Below are positions 29,594-35,638 of a DNA stretch of 35,638 nucleotides, one piece after another; position 1 is the stretch's first letter; every line of letters starts with the position of its first letter. The stretch comes from Caryophanales bacterium UBA4951 (GTDB lineage: Bacteria > Bacillota_I > Bacilli_A > RFN20 > CAG-826), in the NCBI GenBank assembly GCA_002397465.1, contig DHAP01000053.1:31183-66820 (forward strand), written 5' to 3'. Position numbers and translations under genes: made by a program. The notes under the pieces were generated by a model. It saw only the letters and a program-made list of their open reading frames with translations. It had not been told where the DNA came from and ran no database searches.

Positions 29594-32008
29594 ATGAAAT
29601 ACGAATTAAAGGACTATCAAAGAGACGCCGTTGATGAGTTGAAAGATGATTTCAATTTGGCGTTTGGGAGAAAAGGCAAAGTGATTGTCTTCAAATCTCC
29701 GACTGGCAGCGGCAAAACCTTTATGGCCTCTTCTCTTTTCGAAGAGTTAACCGAAGAAAACCCTGACTTGGATTTTTGCGTGGTTTGGTGCTCCATCGGC
29801 AAAGGCCAGCTGCAGAAACAATCGTTTCTGAACGTCAAAGAGTATCTTCAGGGCAATCCGGTTTGCTCTTTGCTCGAAGACGATTTTTTTGGATCAAGAA
29901 GCTACATAAAAAAGCACGAGATAGTCTTCGCCAACTGGGAAAAGCTTGTCGATCAAGACAAAGAAACCGGCGAGTGGATCAACAATCTGATGAAGGATCA
30001 GGAAGGCAGAAGCTTCATCGACGTTATCGACAACACCAAAAAGAGGGGAACCAAGATAATCCTCGTCGTCGATGAATCCCACATAGGCGCCAAAGGCGGC
30101 ACTAGGATTTCCGAGTTCAAGGAAAAAGTCATCATCCCGGACGTCACCCTTGAGATGTCTGCTACGCCAATAATCACCAATCAGGACTTTACGGTGGTGG
30201 TGGACCCTCAAAAGGTAATAGACGAGGGCATGATGAAGGAGCAAATAGTCGTCAACAAAGGGATCAAGGAGATTCAGGACGATGAGTTTGACTCAGAAAC
30301 GCTGATACTCCAAAAAGCGTATGAGATGCGCGAGAAACTAAAAAATGAATATGAAAAGATAGGCTCAAAGGTCAATCCATTAGTTTTGATTCAGATACCT
30401 AACGTTCAGGCCGGAGACGAGAAGAAAATCGTCATCAAAGACTTCCTCCGCGAAAAGGGCGTCACCCAAGAAAACGGAAAGCTGGTTTCATGGTGCGACG
30501 ATTCCGATGATTTCGATAGAGTGAGAATCCGCGACATAGACAACAAGATTGAATTCTTGATCTTCAAGACGGCCATCGCCACTGGATGGGACTGCCCTAG
30601 AGCTCAGATACTCGTTAAGTTTAGAGAAGGAAAATCAGAAATCTTTGAAATTCAGACGGTCGGAAGAATCCTTAGAACAGCCGAAGCAAAAAGCTATGGC
30701 GACGAGCTCCTCGACACTGGATACGTTTTCTCCAACATCAAAGGAATAGAAACCAAGAAAGAGACATATTCTCCAAACATCATCAAGACTTTATGGTCTT
30801 ATTTCAGAACTGATGACAAGAAGAGGCCTGCGTATTCAAAGATTCATCTCAGATCCTTCTATCGTTCGAGAAAGGAAGACTACAACGCCGCCAACGCCAA
30901 GTTCTCGGATTACTTCGTTAAGGCGTTCATGGAGTTCTTTGGACTTCAGGAATCCGACAAATATAGCATACCCAATATGACCTTATTCGATATAAAAGGT
31001 CTTGTTATTCCTCAATTCGGGGAAGATGAGATTGTTTCCGAAAAAACGATCGACTCCGTCCAGATAGACAAGGAGAAGACGTATCAAACCGATACCGCGA
31101 AGGTTAGAATCGCCGGATCAGACTTGGAGAAGGCTTATTATTCGCTAATATCAGAGCACTTGAATGGATTGGCTTACGTACGTTCGAAGCCATCAGTCAA
31201 TGTTGCAATATTCGATGCTTTCTCGATGTTTCTTGGAAGCATATTCAAGAGAGACGAAAAAGTCATAGGCGTTCAGAAAACAGTTATTTCAAATGTTGGA
31301 ATATTCTCTAAGATCTTAGATACAGCAACGCTGGCTTTTAGACATGATCTTGAAACCAATAAAGGCCTAAAGGGCACTACCTACGATTTTGAAATCAGCC
31401 CTAAAAAGGCCTTCTCAAGTGTGACCCATGAGGATTACCATTCAAAGCTTTCTCTTTATCAGCCTTTGTATGTTCTCTTGCAAGACATTAACAACAAGCC
31501 TAATAAACTGGAGACCGATTTCATGGACTTCCTTTCCATGCACGACGGCGCGGTTGACTGGTTTTGGCAAAACGGCCCTGAAGTCATGAGAACTAACTTT
31601 GGTATTTCGTATAACAATGGCCTTTCAACTTTCCAACCTGACTGGATCGTAAGATACAAGGACGGGACTATTGGGATTTATGACACCAAGCCAATCGATC
31701 ATAATGTTGAAGACACAAAAATAAAGGCAGAGGCCTTGTATGCTTATATCCAATCAATTAATCAAAATAGAAAGAAGTATTTTGGCAAGGTGATAGGCGG
31801 AATTATTGTGCAAAGCGGGTCTACCTTCTTTGTGACGAATGAGCCAGTCTATTACGATTACAAAGCTTCTCCTAGACACTATGAATTGTTCGAGAATACT
31901 ATCGACAGGATTACTCAGTCGCTTGAGATAATGAGAAGAAACCAAGAGGTCCTAGACGAAATCAAGAAATATACCCAATACAATGAGGCAGATGATGAGG
32001 ACAAGTAA
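29594..32008 (+). CDS. Type III restriction enzyme Res subunit
   Basis: An 804-residue SF2 helicase-nuclease that pairs with Mod to cut unmethylated DNA. The N-terminal motor has YELKDYQRDAV (Q-motif region), Walker A SPTGSGKT (Lys41), DESH at 160-163, EMSATP motif III, and motif VI-like QTVGRILRTAE. The C-terminal endonuclease domain appears as DWIVRYKDGTIGIYDTKP, with D683 and D697-x-K699 as the PD-(D/E)xK residues. The length is somewhat below EcoP1I/EcoP15I Res (about 970) but within the range of short Res proteins. No frameshift or stop is seen, so the system looks intact. SD GGAG is 7 bases before ATG 29,594. Confidence 0.93.
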   Translation: MKYELKDYQRDAVDELKDDFNLAFGRKGKVIVFKSPTGSGKTFMASSLFEELTEENPDLDFCVVWCSIGKGQLQKQSFLNVKEYLQGNPVCSLLEDDFFGSRSYIKKHEIVFANWEKLVDQDKETGEWINNLMKDQEGRSFIDVIDNTKKRGTKIILVVDESHIGAKGGTRISEFKEKVIIPDVTLEMSATPIITNQDFTVVVDPQKVIDEGMMKEQIVVNKGIKEIQDDEFDSETLILQKAYEMREKLKNEYEKIGSKVNPLVLIQIPNVQAGDEKKIVIKDFLREKGVTQENGKLVSWCDDSDDFDRVRIRDIDNKIEFLIFKTAIATGWDCPRAQILVKFREGKSEIFEIQTVGRILRTAEAKSYGDELLDTGYVFSNIKGIETKKETYSPNIIKTLWSYFRTDDKKRPAYSKIHLRSFYRSRKEDYNAANAKFSDYFVKAFMEFFGLQESDKYSIPNMTLFDIKGLVIPQFGEDEIVSEKTIDSVQIDKEKTYQTDTAKVRIAGSDLEKAYYSLISEHLNGLAYVRSKPSVNVAIFDAFSMFLGSIFKRDEKVIGVQKTVISNVGIFSKILDTATLAFRHDLETNKGLKGTTYDFEISPKKAFSSVTHEDYHSKLSLYQPLYVLLQDINNKPNKLETDFMDFLSMHDGAVDWFWQNGPEVMRTNFGISYNNGLSTFQPDWIVRYKDGTIGIYDTKPIDHNVEDTKIKAEALYAYIQSINQNRKKYFGKVIGGIIVQSGSTFFVTNEPVYYDYKASPRHYELFENTIDRITQSLEIMRRNQEVLDEIKKYTQYNEADDEDK

Positions 32009-32019
32009 CTAAAATCCTT

Positions 32020-32155
32020 TCTATGCATGGGTCCGAAATGGTATAGAGGGTCTACGCGGGTACGAACCAAAACGCCGATAGTCACTTACTTTCTTGTATC
32101 TATGCATGGGTCCGAAAAGGTTTGGGTGCCCATTTGTCCTCTATGCAACGGTAGG
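32020..32155 (+). repeat. Cluster of degenerate direct repeats in the 3' region after res
   Basis: TCTATGCATGGGTCCGAAA at 32,020-32,038 recurs at 32,099-32,117; both extend to 22 bases with one mismatch. Poorer copies lie at 32,051-32,068 (TCTACGCGGGTACGAACC) and 32,140-32,151 (TCTATGCAACGG). Spacings are 31, 48 and 41, so this is not a CRISPR. The stretch 32,009-32,290 has no convincing gene. It ends in a strong terminator and also holds a 7-bp hairpin (GCGCACA/TGTGCGC, 32,230-32,248). Confidence 0.7.
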
Positions 32156-32175
32156 CATTGGACATTCGAAAGAAC

Positions 32176-32210
32176 AGCCACATAGACAAGCGTCTATGTG
32201 GCTTTTTTTG
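32176..32210 (+). terminator. Strong terminator downstream of mod-res
   Basis: AGCCACATAGAC (32,176-32,187) pairs with GTCTATGTGGCT (32,192-32,203) over loop AAGC, followed by a run of T. A perfect 12-bp stem, about 170 bases after the res stop. Confidence 0.92.
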
Positions 32211-32290
32211 CACAATTCGATATTGAAAAGCGCACATTTTCTGTGCGCAGCATCGTTGATTGTCCTGTATCCCTCGGATTCATAACCGCT

Positions 32291-32425
32291 TCAAAGATCG
32301 ATAACCGGCTTCGCTGTGAGGACCGTCACGGTTTTGGCGGCGATCTCCAGTAGTGATTTTTGTTCTTTTGTCAGCTTTCCTTGGGCCGGCCGGCTTGGTA
32401 CAAGATGTGCGAGCGATTCCGGCAA
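32291..32425 (-). pseudogene. Possible remnant of a gene 3' end
   Basis: The minus strand reads an open 44-codon stretch with host-like C-ending codons. It ends GKLTKEQKSLLEIAAKTVTV and then LTAKPVIDL before TGA (32,293-32,291). It is closed upstream by TAG just before a TTG codon. It looks like the C-terminus of a helical protein whose 5' part has been lost, in contrast with the A+T-rich flanks. I do not recognise the protein. It may equally be chance. Confidence 0.3.
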
Positions 32426-32576
32426 TGACTAAGGACTTCTCTTTTCGCATTCGAACGAAAATGAATGGGTGCACATTTGCTCTATAAATAACCGTACGCC
32501 CAGAACAAAAGCAAAACCTATGATATATTGTTATAATAAACTTTTAAGTTTATCCGATATCATCTATCATATTGTT

Positions 32577-33608
32577 ATGGATACTCCTTACATAGATTTT
32601 GCACATATCGACTATAAAGAGCCCGTTATTTTGTGCGGTGATTGCAGAAAACTAATCGTGAATATTCCATCTGCTTCAATCGATACGATTATCACGAGCC
32701 CGCCTTATTGGCACGAACGAATCTATCCGGGCTCCTTGATTGGTGAAGAAGAAGATCTTGAAGAGTACATAAACAATCTCGTTGCCATTTTCCGAGATTT
32801 AAAGCGATTAGTGAAACCGACAGGTTCTCTTTGGCTTAACATTGGAGACACTTTTCGCGATCAAACTTGGCAAAACGTTCCCGCCAAATTGGCTATCGCT
32901 TTGGCTAATGACGGATGGTTTCTAAAAGACGAAGTTATATGGGAGAAGGCTAACGGTGGTCTTTCGAGCCGAACTAATCGCTTAAGGCCCTCTCATGAAA
33001 TGGTTTTCCATTTTACCATTGAAGCGAATAATTATTATTTTGAAGATGAAGCGATTCGAGAGACTAAGCCTCTCGTCAAAAAGGCGAGTGGGAAAAGCCG
33101 CACTGGCGTAAGCGGAGTTGTCTATCAGAAAAAAATAGAAGAATCACCATTTTTATCGTATCGCGAAAAAAGAAAGGCGAAAGCTGCTCTCAAAAGAGTT
33201 TTAAAAAGGATGAAAGATGGCTACATTGATGACTTTAGAATGGTTATTCGGGGAGTGGAGAAGACGACTCATTCCAATAACATAAAAATCTCTGGTCGGG
33301 CTGAAGAACTTGAAAGAAATGGCTATTATTTCCTTTTTTATAATCCAAAAGGCCCTATTCCGAGTGATGTGTGGTGTATTCACGCGAGCAGTGGGCGCTT
33401 GTCAAAAGAATTCTCCTCCTCCTTCCCACCTGAACTATGTCGGATTCCACTTCTCGCCACTTGCCCTCCGGATGGAGTCGCATTAGATCCTTTCGCTGGT
33501 CTAGGTAGCATGGCTTTCATGGCCAAAGCGCTTCATAGGAAGTCGGTTTCATTCGAAATAAACCCTGACAATGTAGCCATTGCTGAGAAGAGGTGCTCTG
33601 ATGGTTAA
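32577..33608 (+). CDS. DNA (cytosine-N4)-type methyltransferase of a type II R-M system
   Basis: A 343-residue beta-class methyltransferase. The catalytic motif is TSPPYW at 40-45, typical of m4C enzymes (S-P-P-Y). The FxGxG SAM-binding motif is DPFAGLGS at 304-311, near the C-terminus. RLRPSHEMVFHF and DVWCIHAS are other family blocks; the middle (about 145-260) is the target-recognition part. An earlier in-frame start at 32,469 or 32,520 is possible; ATG 32,577 is chosen because family members begin shortly before the D/G-D-C block and TATAAT lies upstream at 32,532-32,537. The stop overlaps the start of the NotI-like gene by 8 bases, linking the two as one R-M unit. Confidence 0.88.
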   Translation: MDTPYIDFAHIDYKEPVILCGDCRKLIVNIPSASIDTIITSPPYWHERIYPGSLIGEEEDLEEYINNLVAIFRDLKRLVKPTGSLWLNIGDTFRDQTWQNVPAKLAIALANDGWFLKDEVIWEKANGGLSSRTNRLRPSHEMVFHFTIEANNYYFEDEAIRETKPLVKKASGKSRTGVSGVVYQKKIEESPFLSYREKRKAKAALKRVLKRMKDGYIDDFRMVIRGVEKTTHSNNIKISGRAEELERNGYYFLFYNPKGPIPSDVWCIHASSGRLSKEFSSSFPPELCRIPLLATCPPDGVALDPFAGLGSMAFMAKALHRKSVSFEINPDNVAIAEKRCSDG

Positions 33609-34372
33609 AATTGGCGAATTTTTTGGCCAAGTCGCCGCAACTTGCAATCCCCAAGAACTAGCGAAAAAGCAGATTTGCCCATATACTCATAAAGTTTGCG
33701 GCAAACATCGAAAGAACGATGCAAAAGTGAGCATTGGAATTTGCTCAATACTGAACGCTGGTAACTATGTTGTTGTTTGTCCTGAGCGATTCATGGCCAA
33801 TCATTTGGCAATAAAAGACTGCTTACCTTTCATTCATGGCAAAGCTGATATCTCATATAAGTCGGAAAAAAACAAAAGCCGGATTTTTTGATTTTACGGT
33901 ATTCAGTAAAAGTTCCAGTCAAGGGGTTGAATATCTGTGCCTTGAAATTCAGGCTTTAGATACTTGTGGTTCGGCTTATAAAGAAAGGCGGAAACTCGGA
34001 CTAGAATCAGAATCTACTGCAAAAGAAAAAAATTACGGCATCAACTGGAGAATGAGCGCTAAAACCATGCTGAGCCAAATCGTTTCCAAATTGTATTTTC
34101 TTAACTTGCATAATAGAAAACTCGTTCTTTCAGTTCAAGATGTTTTCTTTGAAAAAGTGTTTCCAAAAGAATGTCTTCACGATACTTTTGTTAATGGTGA
34201 CTTGATTATTAATTCGTATCATTACGAAATAGTTAACGATTTTTCTTCTCTCGCCTTAATTGGGCGGTATTACATTAATTTGTCGGATCTCCAGTCGATT
34301 ATTTTGGATAAATGTTATGACGATTGCGAAGACGAAATATTGGCAAAATTATTGAAGGAGGAAACTCGTTAA
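33601..34372 (+). pseudogene. NotI-like restriction endonuclease, frameshifted in an A7 tract
   Basis: Two overlapping reading frames form one protein if one A is removed from the A7 run at 33,866-33,872, giving about 256 residues. The first part shows four cysteines (C26, C33, C48, C60; ICPYTHKVCGK, GICSI, VVCPERF) like the Cys4 metal site known in NotI. The restored second part shows GFFDF with D97 and CLEIQALDTCG with E115-x-Q117, matching the D...E-x-Q catalytic pattern of NotI. Frame one stops at a TGA in GGATTTTTTGA (about 33,888-33,890); frame two continues to TAA at 34,370-34,372. It overlaps the methyltransferase stop. The shift may be a real mutation, a slippage switch or a sequence error. 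Confidence 0.75.
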
Positions 34373-34447
34373 CTTTCAATAGACCGCTATACGCTTCTTC
34401 GCATTCAAAGTGAAACTTCAGCATAGGCTTATGCGTCGAAGAAGATG

Positions 34448-34512
34448 ATCCAATCGCCTTCTTCGTCACATTTAGGGGGTTTAATTGGTCAAGCGCTATA
34501 TTGGCTTTTTTT
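34448..34512. repeat. Right copy of the diverged direct repeat: decayed recombinase 3' end
   Basis: Sequence matching 27,009-27,078 with about three quarters identity by eye, same orientation. In the minus-strand frame used by the recombinase it is broken by indels and stops, so it is a remnant. It sits in the 34,373-34,692 gap, which otherwise contains an 8-bp inverted repeat CTTCTTCG/CGAAGAAG (34,394-34,401 / 34,437-34,444) and the Fic promoter region, but no gene that I can see. Confidence 0.7.
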
Positions 34513-34601
34513 GTGGTGATCTCCTGACACCTATTGTGGTGGTTCGCTGAGGGACCGGAGCATTTTCAGGAATCAATTTTTTATGTGTCTTATTTCGAAT
34601 G

Positions 34602-34678
34602 ATACTGAATATAAAATATGAATAAATATGCATTAATGTTTTTAAACGACTTGAATACTGAATATAAACAGCTAAAAT
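34602..34678 (+). promoter_or_regulatory. Fic promoter with a 14-base direct repeat
   Basis: TTGAAT (34,651-34,656), a 16-base spacer and TAAAAT (34,673-34,678), 14 bases before ATG 34,693. ATACTGAATATAAA occurs at 34,602-34,615 and again at 34,655-34,668, the second copy inside the promoter spacer. This spacing (53 bases, about five helical turns) would suit a regulator that loops or binds cooperatively. Confidence 0.5.
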
Positions 34679-34692
34679 ATATGCAGTAACTT

Positions 34693-35638
34693 ATGCGTAT
34701 TTTCAACTATTCCTTTCTTAAAACAATCGAGCTCTCCCCTAATTTTTTCTCTTTGGCAAGCCTGATTTTCACGATGAAGGGGAAAGAGAGCGCCACCCGA
34801 AAGGAATATCCCTCCATTTATGAAAGCCTGAAGCAAATCGCCATCGTTCAATCCGTCAAGGGATCAAACGCGATCGAAGGAATTGTGGCGACCGACAAAA
34901 GAATCAAAGAGCTTGTTCTAGAAAACAGCTTCCCGCTCGATCATACCGAGCAAGAAATCAAAGGTTATCAGGACGCTTTAGCGGTTGTTCATCAGAATAG
35001 TTTGAACATCCAGTTTAATGAAGAAACAATTCGTTCTTTGCATCGTTTGATGGGAAGCAGGGCCCAAATCGCCAATCGGGGTGAATGGAAAAAAGACGAT
35101 AATGTCGTTACGGAAACGCTTCAAGATGGCTCGACTAGAGTGCGATGGAATCCCGTGCCGGCTTTGCTCACGCCACAAGCGATGAACGATTTGGTCCTGG
35201 CTTATCGTTCAGCTGTCAGTGACAGCCAAATAAACCGGCTTCTTTTGATCCCTTGCGTTATTCTCGATTTTCTTTGCGTCCATCCTTTCGATGATGGAAA
35301 CGGTCGCGTTTCTCGTCTTCTTTCTCTTCTTTTGCTGAACAAAGCCGATTTCGATATCACGCGTTATGTTTCTTTTGAGGAAGAGATTAACAAGGACAGG
35401 GGCCCTTATTATCAAGCACTTGAACAATCTTCTTTGGGCTGGCATGAAAATAAGAATGATTATTTGCCTTTTGTCGCTAATTTTCTTACAACCCTGGCCC
35501 GTTGCTATCAAGAACTCGATAAGCGCTTTTTGGTCTTGAATGGCCAAAAAATAAACAAGAGTGAGCGAATTGAAAAAATGGTTTTGGCTTCCTTTATCCC
35601 GGTTTCGAAAAAAGAAATAAGTTCCTATTTGCACACGA
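34693..35638 (+). CDS. Fic-domain protein with N-terminal inhibitory motif (3' end outside window)
   Basis: At least 315 residues are readable before the window ends. The Fic core motif is HPFDDGNGRVSR starting at His197, complete for AMP-transferase activity. The N-terminal helix carries SNAIEG at 58-63, which fits the inhibitory motif (S/T)xxxE(G/N) with Glu62, so this is a self-inhibited class II Fic rather than one needing a separate antitoxin. The C-terminal part begins a winged-helix-like segment (MVLASFIPVSKKEISSYL), as in many class II Fic proteins. Fic enzymes attach AMP to hydroxyl side chains of target proteins; the target is unknown. The start at ATG 34,693 has no SD and a very short leader is predicted. 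Confidence 0.9.
   Translation, partial: MRIFNYSFLKTIELSPNFFSLASLIFTMKGKESATRKEYPSIYESLKQIAIVQSVKGSNAIEGIVATDKRIKELVLENSFPLDHTEQEIKGYQDALAVVHQNSLNIQFNEETIRSLHRLMGSRAQIANRGEWKKDDNVVTETLQDGSTRVRWNPVPALLTPQAMNDLVLAYRSAVSDSQINRLLLIPCVILDFLCVHPFDDGNGRVSRLLSLLLLNKADFDITRYVSFEEEINKDRGPYYQALEQSSLGWHENKNDYLPFVANFLTTLARCYQELDKRFLVLNGQKINKSERIEKMVLASFIPVSKKEISSYLHT

Noticed and set aside
32020..32151. CRISPR array
   Set aside because: Only two good copies, irregular spacing of 31, 48 and 41 bases, and no cas genes nearby.
32230..32248. Hairpin GCGCACA/TGTGCGC as a terminator
   Set aside because: It is not followed by a T-run; a much better terminator is at 32,176-32,210.
1..35638. UGA read as tryptophan (Mycoplasma code)
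   Set aside because: UGA ends several intact genes (MFS, the short CNNM gene, recombinase, TadA-like ATPase) at the expected family ends.

Overview
The window looks like a chromosomal segment of an uncultured low-complexity Bacillota (class Bacilli, in the broad Erysipelotrichales / RF39 / Acholeplasma-like neighbourhood). This placement is inferred from the gene set: CdaA-GlmM-GlmS order, YpjQ-type PgpA, DgkB-like lipid kinase, RDD and DUF21/CBS membrane proteins, and a C-terminal domain I remember mainly from uncultured gut Firmicutes. UGA is used as a stop, so the code is the standard bacterial one and not the Mycoplasma code. The core part (1-26,930) has moderate G+C with a strong preference for C-ending codons. 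The last 8.6 kb is visibly more A+T-rich in places.

Layout. (1) 1-2,000: tRNA-Val, an MFS permease on the minus strand, a DUF2188 protein and tRNA-Gly(CCC). (2) 2,072-6,557: pgpA-cdaA-glmM-glmS operon, joining phospholipid, c-di-AMP and amino-sugar (cell wall precursor) synthesis; cdaR is missing. (3) 6,544-10,044: an SPFH-domain membrane protein divergent from an RDD protein, then deoD, a degenerate NERD-like protein and a polytopic membrane protein. (4) 10,103-14,574: tRNA-Gly(GCC), gltX, tRNA-Glu(CTC), an AlkD-like glycosylase and pyrG. (5) 14,600-21,546: lipid kinase, a large membrane protein with seven degenerate helical repeats, two DUF21/CBS proteins, an SDR enzyme and guanylate kinase. 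(6) 21,660-26,371: an eight-gene operon with its own promoter and terminator, encoding a stripped-down Tad/type IV-like secretion or pilus machine: one ATPase, two TadB/C-type membrane proteins, two small pilin-like proteins, two exported proteins and a small helical protein. This is my best candidate for a poorly described system. (7) 26,455-26,930: acpP, tRNA-Asn and tRNA-Glu(TTC).

(8) 27,009-35,638: a defence-type island. It holds a small serine recombinase, a type III restriction-modification pair (mod-res), a repeat-bearing non-coding stretch, an N4-cytosine-type methyltransferase with a NotI-like endonuclease broken by one base in an A7 tract, and a Fic protein cut by the window end. 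A decayed copy of the recombinase 3' end lies at 34,448-34,512, so the restriction genes sit between two related recombinase ends.

A recurring regulatory feature is a -10 box exactly 7 bases before the ATG, with no Shine-Dalgarno sequence, at four genes (MFS, SPFH, RDD, gmk). This suggests leaderless transcripts beside ordinary SD-led genes. All functional names rest on motifs read by eye; no database search was possible.
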